NCBI GenBank assembly: GCA_000230935.2
Contig: AGIQ01000002.1
Span: forward strand, 930,001 to 994,000
DNA from: Mycolicibacterium rhodesiae JS60
Lineage (GTDB): Bacteria > Actinomycetota > Actinomycetes > Mycobacteriales > Mycobacteriaceae
Length of the DNA stretch: 64,000 nucleotides
Reading direction: 5' to 3'
Shown here: one piece after another, positions 53,734 to 62,971 of the stretch
Layout of the letters: every line of letters begins with the position of its first letter
Numbering within the stretch: position 1 is the stretch's first letter
Notes under the pieces: model-generated
The model's database searches: none
Told to the model about the DNA's origin: nothing
Seen by the model: only the letters and a program-made list of their open reading frames with translations
Made by a program: the position numbers and the translations under genes

Positions 53734-56700
53734 CCACGTCCGACATCGACGACGTCTTGGCGTTATCGCCGCTGCAGCTCGGCCTGTACTCACACGCCAC
53801 GCTGATCGGCCCCGACGCCGACGACCCGTACGTCATCGCGATGACCGCGGACGTGACCGGGCCGCTCGACGTCGACCTGCTACGAGAGTGCGCTTGCGCA
53901 ATGCTCGTGCGCCACCCCAATCTGCGCGCCAGCTTCTGGCATCAGGACCTCCCACGTCCTGTTCAGATCGTGCCGTCGGCAGTGGAACTGCCGTGGGAGC
54001 AGGTGCGGGCCGACGACGATCAAGCGCCCGCACTCGAACAACACGAACGCAGCCGGCCGTTCACCTTGCATGACGGCCCGCTGATCCGATTCCTGCTCAT
54101 CGAACTGCCCGGCCAGCGCTGGCGTCTGGTGGTCACCGCACACCACATCGTGATCGACGGCTGGTCGCTGCCGGTGTTCATCGGCGAGATGCTCACCCTC
54201 TACCGCGCCGGTGGAAACCCCGACGCGTTGCCATCACCCCGGCTGTACCGCGACTACATCGGCTGGCTTGCCGATCGAGATCCTCTGGTCGGCGAACAGG
54301 TTTGGCGCCAACACCTGGCCGGGACGCCGGGACCGACGCTGCTATCGCCGGCGCTGGGCGGCGACGCTGCGGGTCGCCCGAAACGTACTGAGTTGACGCT
54401 GCCCGCCGCCGATGCCGAGCAGCTCGCCGCGGCGTCCCGCTCGCGTGGCATCACGCTCAACACACTGCTGCAGATGGCCTGGGCGCTGACCCTGTCGCGG
54501 CTGACCGACCGCGACGATGTCGTGTTCGGGGTCACCGTCTCCGGCCGTCCTCCCGAACTGGCCGGCGTGGAGACCATGGTGGGGTTGTTCATCAACACCA
54601 TTCCTCTGCGGGTGCGCTTGAATCCGAACACAACTGTCGCCCAGCACTGTTCGGCGCTGCAGCGAGATGCGGCCCGGCTGCGCGACCACAGTCACCTCAC
54701 GCACTCCCAGCTACGGGCGTTCGCTGGGGTGGGCGAGATGTTCGACACCCTGCTGGTCTATGAGAGCTTCCCGTCCTCAGGCGTGGTCGGCGGACAGGAG
54801 TTCTCGGCAGGTGCAGTGAGTTTCCGGCCGGCCGCGATGGAGAGCCTGACGCACTTCCCGGTGACGATCGCTGCTTACCGCACGGGTGCCGAACTGACGT
54901 TGTTGGTGGAGGTCACCGACAACGCGTTGGGTGTGATGACCGCTGATGTGCTTGGTGCACGGGTGCTGCAGACGATGCGCCGGCTGATCGAGAGGTGGGA
55001 CCGGCCGCTGGGTGCGGTTTCGATCCTGCTCGACGGCGAGGCGCGCCCGATCCGCGCCCCTGAGCCGACCCACACCGAACCCCTGCTGGGGTTGACCGAC
55101 AGATTCGCCGAAGCGGCTGTGGCGCACAGCGATTCGACGGCGCTGTGCTGGGAAGGCGGCCAGCTGAGCTACGCGGAGTTGCACGAACGGTCGGACCGCC
55201 TCGCCGGACTGCTCGCCGAGTCGGGGGTGCGCGCCGAAACCGCGGTGGCGATCCGGCTGCCGCGAAGCGCCGACTACGTGGTGGCGATGATCGGTGTGCT
55301 CAAGGCCGGCGGGATGTACGTGCCGCTGGAACAAGGAATGCCGGCCGGGCGGGTGCAGTCGATCCTCGCCCAAACCGGTGCCGCGTTGGTCATCGACGAA
55401 GACACCATGGCCGGAGTCAACAGCGCACCGCGGTTCTCGACTCCCACGGCGCCGGGGCAAGCCGCCTATGCGGTGTTCACCTCGGGCACCACCGGAGAAC
55501 CCAAGGGCGTCATCGGGACTCACCAGGCCCTGCTCGCCTATATCGACGATCACGTCGAGCGGATGCTGCGGCCCGCCACCGAGCGGCTGGGCCGTCCGCT
55601 GCGCATCGGGCACGCCTGGTCCTTCGCGTTCGACGCCGCCTGGCAGCCGTTGGCCGGGCTCCTGTTCGGCCACACCGTGCACCTGATCGGCGAGACCGAC
55701 CGCCGCGACGCCGAGGCGCTCGTCGACATCATCGACCGGCACCGGATCGACATGCTCGACGTGACTCCGTCACTGTTCAGCAACCTGCGCCGAGCCGGAT
55801 TGCTGGACCGCGGCCTGCTGTCGGTGCTCGCACTTGGCGGCGAGGCAGTCGGGTCGGCGGACTGGACCGATATCCGGAAAGCCTGCACCCAAACGTTGTT
55901 GGCGGCCCACAACTGCTACGGACCCACCGAGACGACCGTCGAGGCCGTCGTCGCGGCCATCACCGACCACGACTCACCCGCCATCGGTCATCCGACCCGC
56001 TCCACCGGCGCCGTGGTGCTCGATGCATGGCTGCACCCTGTACCCGACGGCGTGGTGGGCGAGCTGTACCTGGCCGGCGAACAGGTGACCCGCGGCTACC
56101 TGGGCCGGCCCGCCGAGACCGCGACGCGGTTCGTCGCCGCGCCCGGCGGCGGCCGGATGTACCGCACCGGTGACCTGGTGCGCCGGGATCGGGACGGCGC
56201 ACTGTCTTTCATCGGCCGCGCCGACGCCCAGATCCAGGTCCGCGGCCATCGCGTCGAGCCAGGGGAGATCGAGGCGGTACTGGAGGAAGTGCCCGGCGCT
56301 CGGCACGCACACGTCGCCGTGCACCGGCTGGCGGCAGGCCCCAGGCTGATCGCCTATGTCGCGGGTGATGTTACGGTGCAGGCCCTGCGAACCTCGCTGC
56401 GAAACCGGTTGCCGCGCTACATGATGCCGCACCGGCTGGTGGTCGTCGACACCATCCCGCTGACCGCTAACGGCAAGGTCGACGAATCGGCGCTGGCCGC
56501 GGCGGCCACCCCCGACGAGACTCCGGAGCTGCCCGGCACGCCGACGGAAGTCGCACTGGCCCAAGCGATTGCGGGACTGCTGGGCCTCACCGCCGTCGAC
56601 ATCGATGCCGACCTGCTGGAGCTGGGCCTCGACAGCATCGTCGCCCTGTCGTTGGTTCAGGCCGCACGTCGTCTGGGTCTGCCACTGCGGGCCCGACTGG

Positions 56701-57995
56701 TTCTGGAATGCGGCACACTTCGCGAGCTGGCGGCCGCGGTAGACCGGGACACCGCCGAAGAACTGGCCGCCGGACCGGAACCGGAGGGTCCGATCCCGGC
56801 CCTGCCCGCGGTGCACTGGTTGTACGAGTACGGCGATCCGCGCCGGCTGGCCCAGATCGAGGCGATCACGCTGCCACCGGATGCCGGCGCCGAGCGGCTG
56901 AGCCTGCTGCTGGACGGTATTGCGGCCGGGCACGAGATGTTCCGCAGCCGGCTCGATCTGCCGACCATGACGTTCCTCCCCGCTGACTCGCAGCGGATTC
57001 CGCTGACCGAGGTGGAGGTGAGCGGTGAGCTGGCCGACGCGGTCACCGAGCACGCCGCCGCGGCCATCGAACGGATGGATCCGGAACGCGGACACCTGAT
57101 CGAGGCGCTGTGGCTGCACCGTCCTGGTGATGCGGGAGTCCTCGTTCTTGTGGTTCATGTGCTGGCAATGGATCCCGCGTCATGGCGCATCGTGCTCGGG
57201 GAGCTGACGGCCAACTGGTCCACACCAGGAACCCAGTTGGTCGGCGGTGAGCGGGTCAGCTATCGCCGATGGGCACACACGCTCGCCGAGCGTGCGAGCA
57301 AGCTCGACACCGTCGACTTCTGGCTGGCGCAACTCGACGGCGAGGATCCAGCATTCGGCGCTCGGCGAATTCGTCCGCGGGTGGACCGGTTCGGCGACCT
57401 GGCGATCACCGTGTCGGTCACCGAGGAGGACGTCACCTCTGCACTGCTGCGGGCACCGTCGCCGATCCAGGAAGTGCTGGCCGATGCGTGTGCCCGGCTG
57501 ATCACGCACTGGCGGGACCAGCGTGGCCAGGCCGGCTCCGTCCCGCTGGTGGCACTGGAGACGCACGGGCGTGCCGGTGCCGACGACACGGTCGGTCTAC
57601 TCAGCGCCATCTATCCGTTGCGTATCAGGCCGGGCGAGCCGATGCCCGAGATAACCGGTGAGCCAACCGACTACGCCCTGCTGCGCTATCTGCGATCCGA
57701 TACCGCCGAACGGCTCCGCGGGTTCCGCGGCCCCCAGGTGCTGCTGAACTACCTCGGCCGGCTCGACCTGGGCGCCGGCTCATTACTGGATCGGGGATTG
57801 CTCGCCGGTGTCCCGATCATGACCGAGCCCAACATCGCGGTACGGCACGAGCTGACGCTCGTCGTCGCCATCGCCGGCGGAAAGCTGGTCACCCAATGGC
57901 GTACGTTACCCGACATTTTCGGTGATGCGGATGTGATTGCACTGCAGTCGATCTGGCAAGACGTCCTCCGGGAACTAGCGGAGGTACCGCGATGA
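53730..57995 (+). CDS. mbtF: Terminal NRPS MbtF-like, C-A-PCP with C-terminal condensation/epimerisation-like domain
   Basis: A 1421-aa synthetase. Condensation domain with HHIVIDG at 138, adenylation domain (FTSGTTGEPKGVIGTH, YRTGDLVRR, catalytic Lys in TANGKVDESAL), PCP Ser 969 (LGLDSIVA), then an E/C-like terminal domain. The pocket reads D-A-W-D-L-L-C-V-E-K, with acidic residues fitting a basic side chain such as hydroxylysine. In the terminal domain the HHxxxD motif is HVLAMD at residue 1143, so the second His is Val. In mycobactin the last residue is a cyclised hydroxylysine released by MbtF. GTG 53730 overlaps the upstream stop by 4 bases and is preferred over GTG 53709. Confidence 0.92.
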   Translation: MTTSDIDDVLALSPLQLGLYSHATLIGPDADDPYVIAMTADVTGPLDVDLLRECACAMLVRHPNLRASFWHQDLPRPVQIVPSAVELPWEQVRADDDQAPALEQHERSRPFTLHDGPLIRFLLIELPGQRWRLVVTAHHIVIDGWSLPVFIGEMLTLYRAGGNPDALPSPRLYRDYIGWLADRDPLVGEQVWRQHLAGTPGPTLLSPALGGDAAGRPKRTELTLPAADAEQLAAASRSRGITLNTLLQMAWALTLSRLTDRDDVVFGVTVSGRPPELAGVETMVGLFINTIPLRVRLNPNTTVAQHCSALQRDAARLRDHSHLTHSQLRAFAGVGEMFDTLLVYESFPSSGVVGGQEFSAGAVSFRPAAMESLTHFPVTIAAYRTGAELTLLVEVTDNALGVMTADVLGARVLQTMRRLIERWDRPLGAVSILLDGEARPIRAPEPTHTEPLLGLTDRFAEAAVAHSDSTALCWEGGQLSYAELHERSDRLAGLLAESGVRAETAVAIRLPRSADYVVAMIGVLKAGGMYVPLEQGMPAGRVQSILAQTGAALVIDEDTMAGVNSAPRFSTPTAPGQAAYAVFTSGTTGEPKGVIGTHQALLAYIDDHVERMLRPATERLGRPLRIGHAWSFAFDAAWQPLAGLLFGHTVHLIGETDRRDAEALVDIIDRHRIDMLDVTPSLFSNLRRAGLLDRGLLSVLALGGEAVGSADWTDIRKACTQTLLAAHNCYGPTETTVEAVVAAITDHDSPAIGHPTRSTGAVVLDAWLHPVPDGVVGELYLAGEQVTRGYLGRPAETATRFVAAPGGGRMYRTGDLVRRDRDGALSFIGRADAQIQVRGHRVEPGEIEAVLEEVPGARHAHVAVHRLAAGPRLIAYVAGDVTVQALRTSLRNRLPRYMMPHRLVVVDTIPLTANGKVDESALAAAATPDETPELPGTPTEVALAQAIAGLLGLTAVDIDADLLELGLDSIVALSLVQAARRLGLPLRARLVLECGTLRELAAAVDRDTAEELAAGPEPEGPIPALPAVHWLYEYGDPRRLAQIEAITLPPDAGAERLSLLLDGIAAGHEMFRSRLDLPTMTFLPADSQRIPLTEVEVSGELADAVTEHAAAAIERMDPERGHLIEALWLHRPGDAGVLVLVVHVLAMDPASWRIVLGELTANWSTPGTQLVGGERVSYRRWAHTLAERASKLDTVDFWLAQLDGEDPAFGARRIRPRVDRFGDLAITVSVTEEDVTSALLRAPSPIQEVLADACARLITHWRDQRGQAGSVPLVALETHGRAGADDTVGLLSAIYPLRIRPGEPMPEITGEPTDYALLRYLRSDTAERLRGFRGPQVLLNYLGRLDLGAGSLLDRGLLAGVPIMTEPNIAVRHELTLVVAIAGGKLVTQWRTLPDIFGDADVIALQSIWQDVLRELAEVPR

Positions 57996-59284
57996 CCGGG
58001 CGGCTGGCGATCCTCGGGGCCGGAGCCAAAGCCGTTGCCGTGGCGGCCAAGGCCGCGATGCTGCGCGAGATGGGCGTGGCCACACCGGAAATCGTGGCGG
58101 TCGAGCGGACCGCGGTCGCCGCGAATTGGCGGTCGGGCGGCGGCTGGACGGACGGCCGGCACCGGCTGGGCACCAGCCCGGAGAAGGACGTTGGATTCCC
58201 GTACCGCTCGACGCTCCTCCCGGGCCGCAACGCCGAACTCGACCAGCGGATGATGCGGCTGAGCTGGCAGTCGTATCTGGTGGCGACCGGGCGGTTCGCC
58301 GAATGGGTCGACCGCGGCAAACCCGCTCCCACCCACGAGACGTGGGCCGGTTATCTGTGCTGGGTGGGCGACGCCGCGGGGCTGACCGTGGTCGAGGGTG
58401 AGGTCACCCGGCTGTCGCTGGACGGTCAGTCGTGGCTGCTGCATACCCGTGACGACACCGTGGCTGCCGACGCGGTGATGGTCACCGGTCCAGGCCAGCC
58501 CGATCGATCGGTGCTGCCCGGGCATCCGCAGGTCCTCTCCATTGCCCAGTTCTGGCAGCTGGCTGCCGACCACGATCGCATTGACGCCGAACGGGTTGCG
58601 GTGATCGGTGGCGGCGAGACGGCCGCGTCGATGCTCAACGAACTGTTCAAGCACCGGGTCTCGACGATCACGGTGATCTCTCCGCAGGCGACGTTGTTCA
58701 CCAGGGGCGAGAGCTTTTTCGAGAACCGGATGTTCAGCGATCCGACGGACTGGGCCGGCCTGACGGTGGCCGAACGGCGCGATGTGATGGCCCGCACCGA
58801 CCGCGGGGTGTTCTCGGCGCGCGTACAGGACTCACTGCTGGCCGACGACCGCATCCGGCATCTGCGCGGCCGGGTCGCGCATGGTGTCGCCGCCGACGGC
58901 CGGATCAGGATCACCCTGCATACCGACCGGCACGGCGAGCGGCTGGAGACCGTGCACGGGTTCGACCTGGTGATCGACGGTTCGGGGGCCGACTCACTGT
59001 GGTTTCTGCCGCTGCTGGGCCAGGACGCGCTGGACCTGCTCGAGGTCAGGCTGAACGGCCCGCTGACCAGCGACCGGCTGCAGCAGGCCATCGGCGACGA
59101 CCTTGCGCTGACCGGGGTCGCGCCGAAGTTGTTCCTGCCCAATCTGTCCGGACTCAGCCAGGGCCCGGGCTTTCCCAACCTCAGTTGCCTGGGCCTGCTG
59201 TCCGATCGCGTCCTCGGCGGCGGATGCAACACCCGCCCAGCACATTCAACAACCAGGAGGAATGTTGAGTACCAATCCCTTTGA
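57992..59284 (+). CDS. mbtG: L-lysine N6-monooxygenase MbtG
   Basis: A 430-aa FAD- and NADPH-dependent N-hydroxylase, close in length to M. tuberculosis MbtG. It has the FAD site [17 protein letters not shown], the [14 protein letters not shown] substrate region, the NADPH site [15 protein letters not shown] and the C-terminal [20 protein letters not shown]. It hydroxylates the lysine side-chain nitrogen that becomes the hydroxamate iron ligand. ATG 57992 overlaps the NRPS stop by 4 bases, and the gene end overlaps mbtH. Confidence 0.95.
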   Translation: MTGRLAILGAGAKAVAVAAKAAMLREMGVATPEIVAVERTAVAANWRSGGGWTDGRHRLGTSPEKDVGFPYRSTLLPGRNAELDQRMMRLSWQSYLVATGRFAEWVDRGKPAPTHETWAGYLCWVGDAAGLTVVEGEVTRLSLDGQSWLLHTRDDTVAADAVMVTGPGQPDRSVLPGHPQVLSIAQFWQLAADHDRIDAERVAVIGGGETAASMLNELFKHRVSTITVISPQATLFTRGESFFENRMFSDPTDWAGLTVAERRDVMARTDRGVFSARVQDSLLADDRIRHLRGRVAHGVAADGRIRITLHTDRHGERLETVHGFDLVIDGSGADSLWFLPLLGQDALDLLEVRLNGPLTSDRLQQAIGDDLALTGVAPKLFLPNLSGLSQGPGFPNLSCLGLLSDRVLGGGCNTRPAHSTTRRNVEYQSL

Positions 59285-59462
59285 CGCCGAGGATGGCCGG
59301 TTTCATGTGCTCGTCAACGATGAGGAGCAGCACAGCCTGTGGCCCGCTTTCGCCGAGATCCCGGCAGGCTGGCGGCAGGTGTTCGGCGACGCTTCCCGCG
59401 ACGAGTGCGTGCAGTACGTCGAGCAGAACTGGTCTGACATGCGGCCCAAGAGCCTGCGCTGA
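59265..59462 (+). CDS. mbtH: MbtH-like adenylation-domain chaperone
   Basis: A 65-aa MbtH-family protein: [35 protein letters not shown] and the conserved SxxEC-like region ending [15 protein letters not shown], with the invariant tryptophans present. It binds and activates NRPS adenylation domains. Start choice: the ATG at 59262 lies only one base after AGGAGG, whereas TTG 59265 has 4 bases spacing and yields the MSTNPF N-terminus known for M. tuberculosis MbtH, so TTG is preferred. It overlaps the mbtG end by 20 bases. Confidence 0.93.
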   Translation: MSTNPFDAEDGRFHVLVNDEEQHSLWPAFAEIPAGWRQVFGDASRDECVQYVEQNWSDMRPKSLR

Positions 59463-59498
59463 GGCCTCGACAGGCTACTTATGCAATGCTAACTTTCT

Positions 59499-59517
59499 TC
59501 AGGTTAGGCAAACCTAA
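59499..59517 (+). promoter_or_regulatory. Strong IdeR iron box upstream of eccA3
   Basis: TCAGGTTAGGCAAACCTAA matches 17 of 19 positions of the IdeR consensus. It is located in the 90-base gap between mbtH and eccA3, so ESX-3 has its own iron-controlled promoter despite the adjacent siderophore operon. Confidence 0.88.
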
Positions 59518-59553
59518 GGAGTGGGGGGTGGCATCGACGGCTGCCCCGGAACG

Positions 59554-61389
59554 ATGCCCATGGACAACGGTGTGGTAATCCCCAGAGTGCGCGCAGCGCG
59601 CCTCGACGCAGACCTGGTGAGCAGGTTCGCGACCTGCTGTAAGGCCCTTGGCCTGCCGGTATACGACCGGCGACGGCCCGCCGATATCGCGGCCGCTCGC
59701 CGCGCATTCGCCGAGCTGACACGAGTCGCCTACGACCAGTGCGATGCCTGGACCGGGCTGGCGGCCACCGGCGCCACCACCGTGGATGTGCTCGCTGCGG
59801 TGGTCCGCACCATCGACTCCAGCGGCACGCTGCAGCGGCGGATCGAGCTACCGGCCGGGGCGTTGGGCTTCGACTATGACACCGGGCTCTACCTGCGGTT
59901 CCGCGCTACCACGCCGGACGACTTCCGGTTGGCTCACGCCGCCGCCCTGGCCATCGAGGGTGACTTCCACGCCGCCGACGAGTTGGTGTCCGAAATCCGT
60001 GCCCGCAGGCCTGAATGGCGCGAGGCGCGCTGGGTCGACGCGGCCCTGCGGCACCGGGCTCAGCGTTGGGCCGACGTCGTCAAGCTGCTGACCCCGGTGG
60101 TCACCGACGCCGGCCTCGACGCGCTGTTCGCCCACGCCGCCAAGATCTCCCTGGGCGTGGCCCTGGCCCGCCTCGGCATGTTCGCCCCCGCGCTGTCCCA
60201 CCTCGAGGAACCCGAAGGGCCGGTGGCGGTGGCCGCCGTGGACGGTGCGCTGGCCAAGGCGCTGTCATTGCGCGCCTACGGTGACGAGGACACCGCCACC
60301 GACGTGTTGCAGGACCTCTACGCCGCAAACCCGGGCAATGAGCAGGTCGAGCAGGCACTGTCCGATCCGACGTTCGGTATCGCCACCACCACCGCCGCCC
60401 GTATCGACGCCAGAAGCGATCCGTGGGATGTCGAAACTGAGCCCACCGCAGACGATTTCGTCGACCCCGAGGCGCGCGAACGCAAAGCCGCGTTGCTCGA
60501 GGAGGCAGAGCGGGAACTCGGCGAGTTCATCGGCCTCGACGAGGTGAAGGACCAGGTGTCCCGACTGAAGAGCTCGGTCGCCATGGCCTTGCGTCGCGAG
60601 GAGCGCGGTCTGGCGGTGGCCCAACGCACCCACCACCTGGTCTTCGCCGGCCCGCCGGGAACCGGTAAGACCACCATCGCGCGCGTGGTGGCCAAGATCT
60701 ATTGCGGCCTCGGACTTCTCAAGCGGGAGAACGTCCGCGAGGTGCACCGGGCCGACATGATCGGCCAGCACATCGGTGAGACCGAGGCCAAGACCAACGG
60801 CATCATCGACAGCGCGCTGGACGGTGTGCTGTTCCTCGACGAGGCGTATGCGTTGGTCGCGACGGGTGCGAAGAACGACTTCGGCCTGGTGGCCATCGAC
60901 ACCCTGCTGGCCCGGATGGAGAACGACCGTGACCGGCTGGTGGTGATCATCGCGGGTTATCGCGCCGACCTCGACCGCTTCCTGGACACCAACGAGGGCC
61001 TGCGATCGCGGTTCACCCGCAGCATCGTATTCCCGTCCTATTCGGCTGCCGAGCTCGTCGACATCGCCGTGTCCATGGCGGCGAACCGCGACAGCGTCTT
61101 CGAGGCCGCGGCACGGCACAACCTCGAGGAACTGTTCGGTCAGCTGGCCAACTCGACGACCCCGGATTCGGCCGGGGTGGCACGGCGCAGCCTCGATATC
61201 GCGGGCAACGGCCGGTTCGTCCGCAACGTCGTCGAACGCTCCGAGGAGGAACGAGAATTCAGGTTGGACCACATGGACCTGGCTGGTGCTGATTTCACCG
61301 ACGAGCAGATGATGACCATCACCGCCGCCGATGTGCGCAACGCGGTGGTTCCGCTGCTGCGCGGCCTGGGTCTGACGGTGCCCGCATGA
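59554..61389 (+). CDS. eccA3: ESX-3 AAA+ ATPase EccA3
   Basis: A 611-aa CbxX/CfqX-type ATPase. The N-terminal half is TPR-rich (DQCDAWTGLAATGATTVDV, WVDAALRHRAQRWADVVKLL, ARLGMFAPALSHLEEPEGP); the C-terminal AAA domain has Walker A GPPGTGKTTIARVV, Walker B DGVLFLDEAYAL and sensor segments IIAGYRADLDRFLDTNEGL. Long blocks match M. tuberculosis EccA3 as I recall them. It acts in the cytoplasm on ESX-3 substrates such as PE/PPE proteins. ATG 59554 or 59560 is preferred to GTG 59521, which would sit on the AAGGAG that probably serves as ribosome site. Confidence 0.95.
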   Translation: MPMDNGVVIPRVRAARLDADLVSRFATCCKALGLPVYDRRRPADIAAARRAFAELTRVAYDQCDAWTGLAATGATTVDVLAAVVRTIDSSGTLQRRIELPAGALGFDYDTGLYLRFRATTPDDFRLAHAAALAIEGDFHAADELVSEIRARRPEWREARWVDAALRHRAQRWADVVKLLTPVVTDAGLDALFAHAAKISLGVALARLGMFAPALSHLEEPEGPVAVAAVDGALAKALSLRAYGDEDTATDVLQDLYAANPGNEQVEQALSDPTFGIATTTAARIDARSDPWDVETEPTADDFVDPEARERKAALLEEAERELGEFIGLDEVKDQVSRLKSSVAMALRREERGLAVAQRTHHLVFAGPPGTGKTTIARVVAKIYCGLGLLKRENVREVHRADMIGQHIGETEAKTNGIIDSALDGVLFLDEAYALVATGAKNDFGLVAIDTLLARMENDRDRLVVIIAGYRADLDRFLDTNEGLRSRFTRSIVFPSYSAAELVDIAVSMAANRDSVFEAAARHNLEELFGQLANSTTPDSAGVARRSLDIAGNGRFVRNVVERSEEEREFRLDHMDLAGADFTDEQMMTITAADVRNAVVPLLRGLGLTVPA

Positions 61390-61441
61390 GCCAGCCGGCG
61401 ACGATGCAGAGCGAGGCACGAGCGATGAGGAGGAGCGGCGC

Positions 61442-62971
61442 ATGACCGACGACCGCCGGTCCTTCTCGTCACGGACTCCCGCCAACGACAACCCCGAGCA
61501 CGTCACGTACCGGCGGGGGTTCATCACTCGTCACCAGGTGACCGGCTGGCGATTCGTCATGCGCCGCATCGCATCCGGGCTAGCGCTGCACGACACCCGG
61601 ATGCTGGTCGACCCCCTGCGAAGCCAGTCCCGCGCCGTGATGATGGGCGTTCTGCTGGCGGTGACCGCGGTGATCGGCTGCTTGGTCTTCTCGTGGCTGC
61701 GCCCCGGTGGCGTGCCCGGCAGTGACCCGGTGCTGGCCGACCGTTCGACGTCCGCGCTCTACGTTCGCCTCGATGACCGGCTGCATCCGGTGCTGAATCT
61801 CACGTCGGCGCGGCTGGCTGTCGGGCGCCCGGTGGATCCCACCACCGTCAGCAGTGAGCAGCTGGACACCTTCGCCAGGGGCAGCATGATCGGCATACCG
61901 GGAGCTCCGGAACGCATGGTGCAGAACGCATCTCGTGATGCCGCTTGGACGGTGTGCGACGGCACCGGCGGACCGGCCGACGCCGCAGGCACCTCGGTGG
62001 TCGCCGGGCCGGTGGCCCGCGGTGGCGCCCGTGCCGATGCGCTGGCGGCCGGCCGCGCGATCCTGGTCAGCGGCGCCGAGGGAACCTGGCTGTTGTGGGA
62101 CGGCCGGCGCAGTGCGATCGACCTCGCTGACCGGGCGGTCACCGACGCGTTGGGGCTGCCTGCCTCGCCGCCGGCGCCGCGGTCGATCGTGCCGGGCCTG
62201 TTCAACGCGGTCCCGGAGGCTCCTGCACTGCGGGTACCCCAGATCCCCGATGCCGGACTGCCCGCGGGATACCCGTTGCCCGTCGCGGCTCCGATCGGTG
62301 CTGTGGTGATCGCCTACAGCAATGACGCCACCCCGATGAATTACGCAGTGCTGGCTGACGGGCTGCAGCCGATCAGCCTCGTGCTGGCCGCTGTGCTGCG
62401 CAATGCCAATTCCTACGGGTTGGCTCAGCCGCCCCACCTCGGCGCTGACGACATCGCCCGGCTGCCGGTTTCGTCGCAGCTCGATGTGGCGGCGTTTCCC
62501 GCCGCGCCGGTCAAGCTCGTCGCCGCGGCCGATGCGCCGGTGACGTGTGCGATGTGGACCAAAATCGATGGCGCCGCGACGAGTTCGCTGACCTTGCTGT
62601 CGGGTTCGATGCTGCCGCTGCCGGACGGTATGCGGTCCGTCGACCTCGTCGGCGGTGCCAATCCGGGTACCGCGACCCGGGTCGCGCTGCCGCCGGGCCG
62701 TGGCTACTTCGTGCGGACCGTCGGTCAACAGCCAGCCTCTCCGCCCGCCGGATCACTGTTCTGGATCTCCGACACCGGGGTCCGGTACGGGATCGGCGGA
62801 GATCGCCAGACCGCGGAAAAGGCCGTCGCCGCACTCGGTCTGACACAGCCGCCGCTTCCGATCCCGTGGTCGGCGCTGACCTTGTTCGCGCCAGGTCCGG
62901 CACTGTCCCAATCCGACGCGCTGGTCGCCTACGACGCCGTTGGCCTCGCGCTGAAGCAGGAGCCCCGATGA
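61442..62971 (+). CDS. eccB3: ESX-3 membrane protein EccB3
   Basis: A 509-aa type VII secretion component with a short cytoplasmic N-terminus ([20 protein letters not shown]), one membrane helix ([20 protein letters not shown]) and a large periplasmic domain with the repeated EccB pattern, including two Cys (AWTVCDGTG and APVTCAMWT) that form the conserved disulfide. AGGAGGAG lies 6 bases before ATG 61442. It overlaps eccC3 by 4 bases. EccB3 forms the outer face of the ESX-3 membrane complex. Confidence 0.95.
   Translation: MTDDRRSFSSRTPANDNPEHVTYRRGFITRHQVTGWRFVMRRIASGLALHDTRMLVDPLRSQSRAVMMGVLLAVTAVIGCLVFSWLRPGGVPGSDPVLADRSTSALYVRLDDRLHPVLNLTSARLAVGRPVDPTTVSSEQLDTFARGSMIGIPGAPERMVQNASRDAAWTVCDGTGGPADAAGTSVVAGPVARGGARADALAAGRAILVSGAEGTWLLWDGRRSAIDLADRAVTDALGLPASPPAPRSIVPGLFNAVPEAPALRVPQIPDAGLPAGYPLPVAAPIGAVVIAYSNDATPMNYAVLADGLQPISLVLAAVLRNANSYGLAQPPHLGADDIARLPVSSQLDVAAFPAAPVKLVAAADAPVTCAMWTKIDGAATSSLTLLSGSMLPLPDGMRSVDLVGGANPGTATRVALPPGRGYFVRTVGQQPASPPAGSLFWISDTGVRYGIGGDRQTAEKAVAALGLTQPPLPIPWSALTLFAPGPALSQSDALVAYDAVGLALKQEPR

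Noticed and set aside
59521..59553. GTG 59521 as eccA3 start
   Set aside because: The AAGGAG that should serve as ribosome site ends at this codon; the ATG codons at 59554/59560 are better placed.
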